The notes beneath the pieces are model-generated. The model was given only the letters and a program-made list of their open reading frames with translations. It had not been told where the DNA came from and made no database searches. Below, in pieces: positions 1 through 7,250 of a DNA stretch of 41,771 nucleotides. The stretch is from Candidatus Parcubacteria bacterium (GTDB lineage Bacteria; Patescibacteriota; Minisyncoccia; Phycocordibacterales; Phycocordibacteraceae): the NCBI GenBank assembly GCA_021731495.1, contig JAKFXG010000007.1, positions 1 to 41,771 on the forward strand, written 5' to 3'. The translations under genes were made by a program, and so were the position numbers. Every line of letters starts with the position of its first letter. Within the stretch, counting starts at the first letter, position 1.

Positions 1-21
1 TTATACCATACACTCCATAAT

Positions 22-465
22 ATGCGGTACCTCGGCGTGGATTATGGAAGCAAAAAAATAGGTCTCGCGCTTTCAGATGAAGCGGGGACTATGGGCTTTC
101 CACACTCGATCATCTCAAATACTCCAAGACTTGTTGATGATCTTTGTGGCCTCATTGCGAAGGAGAATATCGGTGCGATCGTGATCGGGGAATCCCGCAA
201 TCTCGCGGGTGGTGAAAATCCGATTGCAAAACACGCCCGCACGTTCGGCAATCAGATTGCCGAACGTGCGGGCGTGTCCGTTTTCTTTGAACCAGAAGTG
301 TTTACGAGTGTCGAGGCGCGTCGGACTCCGGTAGAAAAGAAGGCTTCCCTTCGGAAGTCCCGGAGCGGGACACGTACTCCAAAACGGCATCCCGCTATTG
401 ACGACTCCGCCGCCGCGCTTATCCTTACGAGCTATCTCTCACGAACTGATCATGGAAAACTCTAA
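22..465 (+). CDS. ruvX: RuvX/YqgF-type Holliday junction resolvase-like nuclease
   Basis: This 147-residue protein belongs to the YqgF/RuvX family of RNase H-fold nucleases, linked to Holliday junction resolution and 16S rRNA 5' end maturation. The N-terminal strand MRYLGVDYGSKKIGLALSD carries the first acidic residue (D7), E57 lies in VIGESRN, and the C-terminal DDSAAALIL supplies the last acidic pair. Length is normal for the family. The start is the first ATG, just after an AT-rich box at 1-7 and with no Shine-Dalgarno sequence. The 3' end overlaps the next gene by 14 nt. Oddly, codons 71-85 contain a perfect 23-bp inverted repeat (231-277) with a single-base loop. Confidence 0.93.
   Translation: MRYLGVDYGSKKIGLALSDEAGTMGFPHSIISNTPRLVDDLCGLIAKENIGAIVIGESRNLAGGENPIAKHARTFGNQIAERAGVSVFFEPEVFTSVEARRTPVEKKASLRKSRSGTRTPKRHPAIDDSAAALILTSYLSRTDHGKL
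231..277. repeat. perfect 23-bp inverted repeat inside ruvX
   Basis: Positions 231-253 and 255-277 are exact reverse complements, separated only by A254. The arms are GC-rich and the translation across them (HARTFGNQIAERAGV) still looks like normal family sequence, so the palindrome sits in working coding sequence. In mRNA it would form a very stable hairpin. Confidence 0.9.
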
Positions 466-811
466 CGGGGCGGGTAAGTCGCGTATAACAATCGACGACT
501 TTAGCAACATAGAGGTAAAAGTCGGCACCGTACGCGTCGCAGAGCGCGTACCTGAGACCGACAAGCTTCTGCGACTCATGGTTGATTTCAACGAGGAGGC
601 TGGTCCCCGCCAGATTGTTTCCGGCATTGCTTCTTATGTACCGGAACCAGAGTCGCTCGTGGGCCGCCAGCTCGCATTTGTGACAAACTTGGAACCGCGC
701 ACGATACGCGGGCTCGAGAGTAATGGGATGCTATTTGCAGTGGGCTCGGGAGAATCGTTTGCATTCCTTACTCCCGACAGAGAGATACCTCCGGGTACCA
801 GTGCACACTAA
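452..811 (+). CDS. free-standing tRNA-binding (EMAP II/CsaA-like OB-fold) domain, MetRS beta-like
   Basis: A 119-residue protein consisting of one tRNA-binding OB-fold of the type found at the C terminus of bacterial MetRS, in CsaA and in Arc1p/EMAP II. Visible hallmarks are ITIDDFSNIEVKVGTV at the start, the central RQIVSGIASYV, and the late NLEPRTIRGLESNGMLFA. The start chosen is ATG452, which overlaps the end of ruvX; an earlier in-frame ATG at 398 would only add residues that look like a ruvX shadow. MetRS at 30135-31568 ends without this domain, so the two products probably work together as a split MetRS (inference). A general tRNA chaperone of CsaA type is the alternative. Confidence 0.88.
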   Translation: MENSNGAGKSRITIDDFSNIEVKVGTVRVAERVPETDKLLRLMVDFNEEAGPRQIVSGIASYVPEPESLVGRQLAFVTNLEPRTIRGLESNGMLFAVGSGESFAFLTPDREIPPGTSAH

Positions 812-850
812 CCGATTTCTTCAGGGGAGCAGCAATGAAGAAATCGGTTA
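809..850 (+). terminator. 15-bp hairpin overlapping the stop codon of the tRNA-binding gene
   Basis: Positions 809-823 and 836-850 are perfectly complementary, with a 12-nt loop. The left arm includes the TAA stop and the right arm runs into the TATACT box of pilM (849-854). A T-rich stretch follows only after about 14 nt, so it may be a weak terminator, an mRNA 3' end stabiliser, or a structure influencing the pilM promoter. Confidence 0.45.
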
Positions 851-860
851 TACTTCTTGT

Positions 861-1955
861 ATGTTTTTTATTTCCAGTGGACGTTTGCGTTCTGCATTTG
901 CGCCGCCGCAGTATCTTACACTTCCGCTTTCCGGCATCGATGTCTCGACAAGTGGCGTCAAGGCGGTGCATCTCGCTGAGGGCGCGCACGGCCTTACGCT
1001 AGCAAGTTATGCCGAAGCCAAGCTGCGCTCAGGCGCATTTACCTATGGCGAGATAGTCGATCGTGAGGCGGTCATTGAGGCGCTGATTGCCGCCGCAAAA
1101 ACAGCAGGTATTTCCAGCACGAACGCCGCACTACCGGAATCAAAATCATATCTCTTTGAGGCCGCGGTCAAAGGTTCTAAGAAAGCAGAATGGCGGATCG
1201 GGATCGAACAGCGTCTTGATGAGTTGGTTCCGCTCCCTCCGCCAGAGACGTCCTTCGATATTATCGGGATGGGAAAGGGAGCGAACGATGATACGCTCGT
1301 CGCGGGTATCGGTTTCGCACGGCGCATCGTTGACGACACGCTCTTTGCGTTTGACCAGGCAGGCATCAGAGTGCGCGCTCTTGAAGGAGAGACGTTTGCA
1401 ATGGCGCGCGCACTCCTTCCGAAAGGAGACACCTCCACCGCGCTTATTATCGATATCGGAAAGACGACGACAAAGATAGCTATCGTTGTAAGACGCATAC
1501 CGCGTTTCGCCACGACGATCGGCATCGGAGGCCATGCGCTTACGCTCGCCGTGCAGAAGCATTTCGGCGTGACGGATGCCGAAGCGCGCAAGGTGAAAGA
1601 GGAGCGAGGCATCGTACCCGCTCCCGGGAATGAAGACTATCTTGCAGCCATGTTCTCGACGGTTTCCGCAATCCGCGATGAGATTTCTCGCAGGCTCAGT
1701 TATTGGCAGGAGCGGGCGTCCCTAAATGCGCATGAACCGGTGTCGCATGCAATTCTCGCCGGCGGCAACGCTTCGATACGCGGACTCCCCGAATATCTTG
1801 AAGGCGCGCTCAGGATCCCAGTCGCGCCCGGCGACGTCTTCACTAACCTGGCCTCCCGCGACTTCTGGATTCCAGCGCTCGATTACAGCGAGTCGCTCGC
1901 GTATGCGACGGCGATCGGTCTCGCGCTTCGTGATGACATTGAACCCTATGCGTAA
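861..1955 (+). CDS. pilM: PilM-like type IV pilus assembly ATPase
   Basis: PilM is the cytoplasmic actin/FtsA-fold component of the type IV pilus inner-membrane platform; it binds the N terminus of PilN. This 364-residue protein shows the fold's nucleotide-binding motifs: the phosphate 1 loop near GIDVSTSGVKAV, the phosphate 2 loop IIDIGKTTTKIA, and the adenosine motif AILAGGNASIRGL. The start is ATG861, six bases after a TATACT box, so the mRNA may be leaderless; the longer frame back to 723 would run through the preceding gene and hairpin. It is the first gene of a four-gene run with overlapping stops and starts. Confidence 0.9.
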   Translation: MFFISSGRLRSAFAPPQYLTLPLSGIDVSTSGVKAVHLAEGAHGLTLASYAEAKLRSGAFTYGEIVDREAVIEALIAAAKTAGISSTNAALPESKSYLFEAAVKGSKKAEWRIGIEQRLDELVPLPPPETSFDIIGMGKGANDDTLVAGIGFARRIVDDTLFAFDQAGIRVRALEGETFAMARALLPKGDTSTALIIDIGKTTTKIAIVVRRIPRFATTIGIGGHALTLAVQKHFGVTDAEARKVKEERGIVPAPGNEDYLAAMFSTVSAIRDEISRRLSYWQERASLNAHEPVSHAILAGGNASIRGLPEYLEGALRIPVAPGDVFTNLASRDFWIPALDYSESLAYATAIGLALRDDIEPYA

Positions 1956-2499
1956 CGAACTCACTAATTTGCTTCCAGTCGAGCGTCGACGCACTCTGGC
2001 GCGCGAATATTACCTACGTCTAGGTGTCGTCATCATGTGTTTTGTGACTGCCCTCACTCTCGTATCCATGGTTTTACTCATACCAACCTATGTTCTCCTG
2101 GTGAAGAATTCCGCCGCAAAAGAAGCTTACCTCGTAAGTGTTGAAGCGACGATATCCGCGACCAGCGAAGTGTCACTGCCGGTGCGGCTCGCCACGTTGA
2201 ACAGCAATGCAGAAACCCTATCTGCGCTCGCGCACGCGCCTTCCGTAAGCGCAATCATACGTTCGATTCTTGCCATTTCTCGGCCGGGGATAACGCTTTC
2301 TAACTTCTCCTATACTCCCGCCGGAACTAAACCCGGAACGATTGCCATCTCCGGCACCGCTACAACGCGCGACGCGCTGCGTAACTATCAGTTGGCGCTT
2401 TCAGGCATGTCGTCCGTCCGTTCTGCAGATCTTCCTGTTTCTGCGTATGCGAAAGACAGCACTATTCCGTTTGTCATCACGGTAACTCTCGCGCCATGA
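1948..2499 (+). CDS. pilN: PilN-like type IV pilus platform protein
   Basis: A 183-residue bitopic membrane protein. The N-terminal MRNELTNLLPVERRR resembles the short cytoplasmic NLLP motif by which PilN docks onto PilM. A single membrane helix follows at about residues 25-50, then a periplasmic domain that would pair with PilO. Identification rests on this N terminus, topology and position directly after pilM (8-nt overlap) more than on overall sequence. ATG1933, five codons upstream, is an alternative start. No clear Shine-Dalgarno sequence is visible, so translation is likely coupled to pilM. Confidence 0.8.
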   Translation: MRNELTNLLPVERRRTLAREYYLRLGVVIMCFVTALTLVSMVLLIPTYVLLVKNSAAKEAYLVSVEATISATSEVSLPVRLATLNSNAETLSALAHAPSVSAIIRSILAISRPGITLSNFSYTPAGTKPGTIAISGTATTRDALRNYQLALSGMSSVRSADLPVSAYAKDSTIPFVITVTLAP

Positions 2500-3026
2500 A
2501 ATCTCCCTTCACCCATCTTATCGTGATGTCGCTTATATGTGTCGCCGTCCTCGCCGGCTATGGGGCATGGTATGCCGTCATCGTGGCGAAGAGCGCTTCC
2601 GTGGCGGCCCTGCAGGATGATATTGATACGAAAACAGAGAGCGTCAGTCTTATGTCTACGGCGCGTGCCGCGCTTTCAGAAATAGCGGATGACGAAGCTA
2701 CGGTGCAGAGTTATTTCGTTCCGGAAACCGGCGTGGTGGCCTTTATTGACAGTCTCGAGGCGCGCGGTCGGTTGCTTGGTGCTACGGTAGACGTCCTCTC
2801 TGTCTCGGCCGGGAAGACGCTCTCAAAACCGACCCTTGCATTCGCGCTCTCCATCGAAGGAACGTTTGATGCGGTCATGCGTACGGTTGGCGCAATCGAA
2901 TATGCGCCATACGCCATTTCAGTATCAACGTTCTCGATCGGACAGGGTGAAAAGCAGCGCTGGCGCGCAAGCCTTAATTTGCTCGTCGGTTCCGTAGCGG
3001 CAACTACCGCAACAAGCACTCCATGA
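2496..3026 (+). CDS. pilO: PilO-like type IV pilus platform protein
   Basis: A 176-residue protein with one N-terminal membrane helix (about residues 8-30), a short coiled-coil-prone stretch (about 35-65), and a C-terminal periplasmic alpha/beta domain in which ALSIEGTFDAVMRTVGAIE resembles the ferredoxin-like core of PilO. Its ATG overlaps the pilN stop as ATGA. In characterised systems PilN and PilO form a heterodimer that joins PilM to the outer parts of the pilus machine. The call depends largely on order and topology, since PilO sequences are poorly conserved. Confidence 0.72.
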   Translation: MKSPFTHLIVMSLICVAVLAGYGAWYAVIVAKSASVAALQDDIDTKTESVSLMSTARAALSEIADDEATVQSYFVPETGVVAFIDSLEARGRLLGATVDVLSVSAGKTLSKPTLAFALSIEGTFDAVMRTVGAIEYAPYAISVSTFSIGQGEKQRWRASLNLLVGSVAATTATSTP

Positions 3027-3331
3027 ATATGTTTAATCCCATGACTTCCTTTCTGAAACGTATGCGCTCTGGCGTGCGTTTTGACCCGGTACGCGATTGG
3101 CTGATAGTGCTGACACTCTCGATCATAGTGTTGGCAGGGGTCATTGTATGGAATGCGTGGGCTTTCGATACCGTTGCAAGGGGCGATGCCATCGGCAATA
3201 AGGCAACCAAACCACCTCCCGTCTTTAGCCGTGCCTCCCTTGACGCCGTTCACGCCATTTTTGAAAACCGCGCTACGGAGGAGTTGAAGTACAAAACCGG
3301 CGTGTATCGTTACGTCGACCCTTCGCAATAA
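3023..3331 (+). CDS. small single-pass membrane protein at end of the pil operon
   Basis: A 102-residue protein of unknown function. Residues 1-22 are basic and cytoplasmic, residues 25-47 form one hydrophobic helix (WLIVLTLSIIVLAGVIVW), and the remainder is a short polar exterior domain. The start overlaps the pilO stop as ATGA, showing operon membership and translational coupling. In comparable operons this place is taken by PilP-like or other accessory pilus proteins, but I see no PilP signature; a role in pilus assembly is inferred only from position. Confidence 0.7.
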   Translation: MNMFNPMTSFLKRMRSGVRFDPVRDWLIVLTLSIIVLAGVIVWNAWAFDTVARGDAIGNKATKPPPVFSRASLDAVHAIFENRATEELKYKTGVYRYVDPSQ

Positions 3332-3363
3332 GTTAAGGGTTAGAGTGTGCTATTATAACCCGC

Positions 3364-3681
3364 ATGCCCTATAAAAAAAGGATTGATTTATATGCGGCAC
3401 AGAAAAGACATCGGGTGAAAATTCGGCAAAAAATGCTAGAGTATCTCTCTGAGAAGGAGTGTGTTGATTGCGGAGAAAAAGATCCGATTGTTCTTGAGTT
3501 TGATCACCGAAACCCGAAAGACAAATCGAGGACTGTGGCACGCATGATGTCCGGCCATAATTCTTGGGAGTCGGTGAGTAAAGAGGTTGAAAAATGTGAA
3601 ATCCGGTGTGCGAATTGTCATAGGCGTAAATCCTACAAACAGCTCGGTCACTGGGGCAAAACGAAAGCCCCCATAGCTTAA
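3364..3681 (+). CDS. HNH-type endonuclease-like protein overlapping tRNA-Arg
   Basis: A 105-residue basic protein with an HNH nuclease layout: CVDCGEKD at about residues 35-42 gives a first zinc-binding CxxC pair, LEFDHRNP (about 48-55) has the catalytic DH, and CEIRCANCHRRKS near 76-88 supplies the second CxxC and the terminal HNH histidine. A TATTAT box ends 7 nt before the ATG, so the mRNA may be leaderless. The last 15 nt, including the TAA stop, lie inside the tRNA-Arg gene. Small HNH proteins of this kind occur in phages and mobile elements and also as solitary genes; no partner genes suggest a specific system here. Confidence 0.75.
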   Translation: MPYKKRIDLYAAQKRHRVKIRQKMLEYLSEKECVDCGEKDPIVLEFDHRNPKDKSRTVARMMSGHNSWESVSKEVEKCEIRCANCHRRKSYKQLGHWGKTKAPIA

Positions 3682-3738
3682 TGGATAAAGTAGCGGACTT
3701 CTAAGCCGTTGATGTTGGTTCGATTCCAGCTGGGGGCA
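3667..3738 (+). tRNA. tRNA-Arg(TCT)
   Basis: A cloverleaf can be drawn: acceptor GCCCCCA pairs with TGGGGGC, the anticodon loop is CTTCTAA with anticodon TCT, and the T arm has loop TTCGATT. The base pair at the loop end of the anticodon stem is an A-G mismatch. CCA is not encoded. The HNH gene ends inside its D arm. Confidence 0.88.
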
Positions 3739-3760
3739 CAGCTGGCATAAGGCGAGTAGG

Positions 3761-3842
3761 GGGCATGTGGCGGAACTGGTATACGCGTACGTCTCAGAAG
3801 CGTATGTCGCAAGACTTGGGAGTTCGAGTCTCCCCATGCCCA
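3761..3842 (+). tRNA. tRNA-Leu(CAG)
   Basis: A class II tRNA with acceptor GGGCATG paired to CATGCCC, anticodon loop CTCAGAA (anticodon CAG), a long variable arm and T loop TTCGAGT. CCA is not encoded. It lies 22 nt after tRNA-Arg and is probably co-transcribed with it. Confidence 0.9.
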
Positions 3843-3887
3843 CATTCAGATACTTTTAGCCTATACAAAAGAAAAATACCACGCCAT

Positions 3888-3916
3888 TTGACTTTATACA
3901 AAACTTATGCTATATA
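3888..3916 (+). promoter_or_regulatory. sigma-70-like promoter for the CPBP protease gene
   Basis: TTGACT (3888-3893) and TATATA (3911-3916) are separated by exactly 17 nt. Transcription would begin near 3923, leaving a leader of about 35 nt that holds the AGGAGG Shine-Dalgarno sequence at 3947-3952. Confidence 0.75.
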
Positions 3917-3957
3917 AGAGTGCTGGTAGCACATTCGCAAACCAATAGGAGGGTAGA

Positions 3958-4617
3958 GTGGATTTTCTCATCGCGGCGGGAAAAGCACTTCTGATCGCGT
4001 TCGCTGTGGCGGGAGTGGCATATCCTCTCTTCGTCGAGCGTCGTAATTATCAGTTCGTCTGGCAGGTCTTCAAGCGTTTCCGTTTTGGGCTCTTCGCCCA
4101 AGCGCTCGGCGTACTGATGGTGATAGCGGTGGTCGGCGTCACGTTGTCGATCTCTATCCCGTTTCTCAAGTACGGGTGGCCAAACTTGTTCTTCGATGTG
4201 GGCGGCAACTTTCTCATCACGCCCATTTCCGACGGGTCGAAGTCATCAAGTCAGTTCGTCAGGTTTCTTCCCATCCTGTTTTTCGTGGCCCTGATCTTCG
4301 TTCTCCCATTCATAGCGAAGTTCGAGGAAGAGATGTTCAGGAAGGGTCACGAGAAATGGCGGACAATCCCGTGGCAGTCCGTAAAGTTCGGCCTGGTCCA
4401 CTGTCTGGTTGGGGTCTCATTGGCGTTTGGCATAGCGCTCATTCTCGCGGGCCTGTTCTTTGGCCAGAAGTACAAGAGCGCCTTCGACCGCAATGTCCAA
4501 ACGCTCGGCTATCGCCGCGCCCAAGAAGAAGCGATCATGGCGAGCACGGTTGCTCACACCATGTACAACATGATTGTCGTTACCGTGCTTCTAGCTCTAG
4601 CGCTCGTGGCACTGTGA
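3958..4617 (+). CDS. CPBP family intramembrane metalloprotease
   Basis: A 219-residue membrane protein with about five hydrophobic helices and all three CPBP/CAAX-protease motifs: EEEMFR (EExxxR) at about residues 122-127, FGLVH (FxxxH) at about 143-147, and HTMYN (HxxxN) near 200-204. These place glutamate and histidine side chains in the membrane to bind a catalytic metal. The start is GTG3958, fixed by AGGAGG six bases upstream. Unlike most neighbours it has both a strong promoter and a strong ribosome site. The substrate is unknown; bacterial relatives include bacteriocin-immunity and prenyl-protein-processing-like enzymes. Confidence 0.82.
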   Translation: MDFLIAAGKALLIAFAVAGVAYPLFVERRNYQFVWQVFKRFRFGLFAQALGVLMVIAVVGVTLSISIPFLKYGWPNLFFDVGGNFLITPISDGSKSSSQFVRFLPILFFVALIFVLPFIAKFEEEMFRKGHEKWRTIPWQSVKFGLVHCLVGVSLAFGIALILAGLFFGQKYKSAFDRNVQTLGYRRAQEEAIMASTVAHTMYNMIVVTVLLALALVAL

Positions 4618-4645
4618 AATACGAGTATCGCAAAGCAAGACCTCG

Positions 4646-4680
4646 AGCCTCGTCTACCAAGATGGGGCTCTTCTTATTTT
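4646..4680 (+). terminator. weak hairpin and T-rich tract after the CPBP gene
   Basis: GAGCC and GGCTC can pair around a long loop and are followed by TTCTTATTTT. The stem is short, so this is only a possible terminator. The rest of the stretch to 4875 shows no convincing gene. Confidence 0.3.
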
Positions 4681-4875
4681 CTATTTCTGAAGGGCGCTCA
4701 TGGAAACAAGCGGGTTTACCGCTATGATGTCACGGATGTTTTCTCGCAAATGATCTTCTCGATGAGAGAGGACTTTCATAAATGTTTTTTTGAGTATCGT
4801 TCTATTTCCCCTCACATAATCCCACTCTGTAGTTCAAGTGATTTCGTCTGTATCTTCTACGCGGATAATATGGCC

Positions 4876-5154
4876 TTACTTCTTCAGTTTTTTGCTCACT
4901 TTATTCACCAGTTCCTTGCCAAAGCTCTCGATAATCTGCTTTACGGCCGTTTCTATAACTGCCCATAGTTGCTTCCGAGTCATTACTAGCAGTCCTTTTC
5001 TTACCCGTACCTTTACCTGACGGCCTTTTGGCCCTCCCAATGTAATGATCTCCTCGTTTGTACTGATTACTTCCCACACCACCTCAGAGGATCTCTCCTC
5101 AGGTTTCTCCTGCAAAAACTCCACCACGTCAGTGAGGTTATCCTTCTGCGCCAC
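4876..5154 (-). CDS. small protein of unknown function (reverse strand)
   Basis: A 92-residue lysine- and glutamate-rich protein read from GTG5154. A GAAGG stretch lies directly before the start, though at short spacing. The middle (VKVRVRKGLLVMTRKQ) is predicted as beta followed by an amphipathic C-terminal helix ending in KVSKKLKK. I recognise no domain. The composition looks protein-like and the opposite strand offers only shadow frames. It starts 5 nt after the stop of the upstream fragment at 5160-5342, as in an operon or a broken gene. Confidence 0.5.
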   Translation of the reverse strand: MAQKDNLTDVVEFLQEKPEERSSEVVWEVISTNEEIITLGGPKGRQVKVRVRKGLLVMTRKQLWAVIETAVKQIIESFGKELVNKVSKKLKK

Positions 5155-5159
5155 ACCTT

Positions 5160-5342
5160 CTATTTTACTCTCTTTTGCAGCTTTATCGGCATGGGTTCTG
5201 CACTGTGTTCTTTGGCAAGAAAGGCTATAACGTCGTCATTCCATTTCTGCAGGATCTCACAGTTGTCGGTGACCGTTTCCCAGAGTTCAAGTGAAGGCCT
5301 ATTATGCCCACAGCGAATGCAGTATGATGCAGTAGCGCACCC
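5160..5342 (-). pseudogene. possible 5'-truncated gene fragment abutting tRNA-Val
   Basis: Reading the reverse strand from the TAA at 5343-5345 to the TAG at 5160-5162 gives 60 open codons with convincing protein composition, including YCIRCGHN (a CxxC zinc-ribbon-like start) and a helix-like segment ELWETVTDNCEILQKWNDD. No ATG, GTG or TTG is in frame until very late, and the open frame begins within the antisense of tRNA-Val. It may be a remnant of a gene cut off at the tRNA, the first half of a frameshifted gene with 4876-5154, or chance. Confidence 0.3.
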
Positions 5343-5409
5343 TTAGCTCAGTTGGTAGAGCAACCCGTTTACACCGGGAAGGTCGTAGGTTCGAGTCCTA
5401 CAGGGTGCA
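5337..5409 (+). tRNA. tRNA-Val(TAC)
   Basis: Acceptor GCACCCT pairs with AGGGTGC, the D arm is GCTC/GAGC, the anticodon loop is TTTACAC giving anticodon TAC, and the T loop is TTCGAGT. CCA is not encoded. Confidence 0.92.
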
Positions 5410-5450
5410 CCTGAAACTAAATAGAATGACTCACAGTTTGAAATAAACAT

Positions 5451-6152
5451 ATGGATGAACCCATCAAAGGGGTCGATAGTTCGTCTCCGACATGCGTTGG
5501 CATCATTATGGACGGCAACCGTCGGTGGGCGAAGCAACGCGGGCTCCCGAAGCTCGAAGGCCATAGAGTGGGTCTTCTTGAGACATTAAGAAACACCGTA
5601 CGTTTTGCGCGCACACGCAAGATTGACCATCTCATCGTCTATATGTTCTCAACAGAGAATTGGAATCGCGACCGTGAGGAAGTGTCCTACCTCATGGATC
5701 TTTTCCGTGAATCAATCAAAAAGGAGATGAAAGAATTTAATAAAGAAGGCGTTCGTATTCGATTTGTGGGTCAGCGCGAGCGTTTTTCGCAAGATTTGCA
5801 ACAAGCAATGGATACTACTGAAAGAGAAACAGAGAATAATAGTGCAATTACATTATGGTGTTGCCTTTCATATGGTGGACGTCCAGAAATCGTGGCAGCG
5901 GCACGTGCCGCCGCTAGAGATGGAGAGATCACGGAAGACTCTCTCGCGTGTCATTTATGGACTACAGGCATGCCCGATCCAGATCTCATCATTCGTACGG
6001 GCGGCGAGAAACGCCTTTCAAACTTTCTCCCCTGGCAGTCTGTTTATAGCGAGCTCTTTTTTACAGATACAAAATGGCCAGATTTCTCGGAAGAAGAGTT
6101 TGATTCCATTCTTGCGGAGTTTGCTCTACGCGAACGTCGGCGCGGAAAATAA
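5451..6152 (+). CDS. uppS: undecaprenyl diphosphate synthase (cis-prenyltransferase)
   Basis: UppS condenses isopentenyl diphosphate units onto farnesyl diphosphate to make the C55 lipid carrier for cell-wall and surface polysaccharide synthesis. The 233-residue protein has the family signature IMDGNRRWAKQRG with catalytic D21, the FSTENWNR motif, and the C-terminal PDPDLIIRTGGEKRLSNFL and PWQSVYSELFF blocks. Length is typical. The start ATG has no clear ribosome site. A hairpin straddles the region just after the stop and contains the ribosome site of the next gene. Confidence 0.96.
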   Translation: MDEPIKGVDSSSPTCVGIIMDGNRRWAKQRGLPKLEGHRVGLLETLRNTVRFARTRKIDHLIVYMFSTENWNRDREEVSYLMDLFRESIKKEMKEFNKEGVRIRFVGQRERFSQDLQQAMDTTERETENNSAITLWCCLSYGGRPEIVAAARAAARDGEITEDSLACHLWTTGMPDPDLIIRTGGEKRLSNFLPWQSVYSELFFTDTKWPDFSEEEFDSILAEFALRERRRGK

Positions 6153-6153
6153 T

Positions 6154-6184
6154 CCTTCCTTTCGCTTGAAAGGAGGGAGGTGAT
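6154..6184 (+). promoter_or_regulatory. strong Shine-Dalgarno partly held in a hairpin, deciding a TTG start
   Basis: GGAGGTGAT (6176-6184) matches the 16S rRNA 3' end closely and lies 9 nt (from GGAGG) before TTG6190. Positions 6154-6163 can pair with 6168-6177 around a GCTT loop with one wobble, covering the first bases of the ribosome site. This could dampen translation of the downstream gene or simply be an intergenic hairpin. Confidence 0.5.
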
Positions 6185-6189
6185 ACTGT

Positions 6190-6876
6190 TTGGTGATGGA
6201 ACTCCCCATACTCTACGAAGACACTGATGTTGTCGCGGTTGCGAAGCCCGTAGGGCTTATTACGCATTCCGATGGACGAACACAAGAGGAGACGGCCGAG
6301 GATTGGTTCAATAAAAAATATTCAGTCGAGGCAGCTGGGTATGTGCATCGCCTCGACCGTGACACATCAGGCATACTCGTCTTCGCGAAGAACGCGGCGG
6401 CGTACGAATTTCTACGCAAAGCGTTCCACGATAGAAATGTGCAGAAGACGTATCTCGCATTCGTCTACGGCGTGCCCAAAGAGAAGAAGGGTGTCATTGA
6501 TTTCGATATTGGTCGTTCCCGCAAAGATTTTCGTCTTCGCAGTGCGCAGCCGAAAGCGAAGGGACGTCTGCGTGAATCACTTACGAACTACGAAGTGATT
6601 GGGGAAACAGAAGGATACGCCCTCTTGAAAATGACTCCGGAGACCGGGAGGACGCATCAGATACGTGTTCACCTCAAAGCGATTCATCACCCGATCATCA
6701 ATGACCCTTTGTACGCGCCAAATCACCCCCCAGCGCTCGGTATTAAGCGTCTCGGTCTCCATGCCTATATGCTCGATATCCCGCTTCCTAACGGCACTCG
6801 TACGCTCATAACGGCACCCGTCCCCGAGGATTTAAAGCCGGCCTTTGTGCAATTTCCCCAAGTGGCGTACCCTTAA
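6190..6876 (+). CDS. RluA-family RNA pseudouridine synthase
   Basis: A 228-residue enzyme that isomerises uridine to pseudouridine in rRNA or tRNA. The catalytic motif HRLDRDTSG (residues 53-61, catalytic D56) is intact, preceded by VVAVAKPVGL and followed by KTYLAFVYG and the conserved C-terminal GRTHQIRVHL block. There is no N-terminal S4 domain, as in RluA itself and unlike RluC/D. The TTG start at 6190 is chosen because the near-perfect Shine-Dalgarno sequence is spaced for it; ATG6196 is the alternative. The target uridine cannot be deduced. Confidence 0.93.
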   Translation: MVMELPILYEDTDVVAVAKPVGLITHSDGRTQEETAEDWFNKKYSVEAAGYVHRLDRDTSGILVFAKNAAAYEFLRKAFHDRNVQKTYLAFVYGVPKEKKGVIDFDIGRSRKDFRLRSAQPKAKGRLRESLTNYEVIGETEGYALLKMTPETGRTHQIRVHLKAIHHPIINDPLYAPNHPPALGIKRLGLHAYMLDIPLPNGTRTLITAPVPEDLKPAFVQFPQVAYP

Positions 6877-6902
6877 CGCAGACCCAAAAAATGGAGGTTG
6901 CC

Positions 6903-7229
6903 ATGGCCGCGGATAATCTGCAGGAACTGATGAATACTTTCGCCACTCTGTTTGCGGTTACGAAGGAGAAGTACCCTGATGCCGATCTTTCAACCACGCA
7001 ACGGACTCTCGCGTTCACCGTCGATCACAGCCTTAAGCATTTACAAAAATCGCTTGGCAAAATCGCTGCCGAGCGTGAAGTCGCCGATCATGGCGGCGCG
7101 CCGAACGAGTTTGAAATGAGAATCGCCACCGCAAAGATGTTCAATACTGTGGTCAATCTCGCTCGCGTACTCGGGATGGATGGCGAGAAACTTGGGGACC
7201 TCGCAGTTTCGGTCGCACGCGCCGGATAG
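6903..7229 (+). CDS. all-helical protein of unknown function
   Basis: A 108-residue soluble, predicted all-alpha protein. ATG6903 is preferred over ATG6891 because GGAGG at 6893-6897 then serves as its ribosome site. The C-terminal MFNTVVNLARVLGMDGEKLGDLA faintly resembles the last helix of MazG-type pyrophosphohydrolases, but the acidic metal-binding motifs of that family are absent, so I do not assign the function. It forms a single transcription unit with the strong terminator at 7251-7284 directly after it. Confidence 0.72.
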   Translation: MAADNLQELMNTFATLFAVTKEKYPDADLSTTQRTLAFTVDHSLKHLQKSLGKIAAEREVADHGGAPNEFEMRIATAKMFNTVVNLARVLGMDGEKLGDLAVSVARAG

Positions 7230-7250
7230 CGCACAGTACACCCTCTCTTA

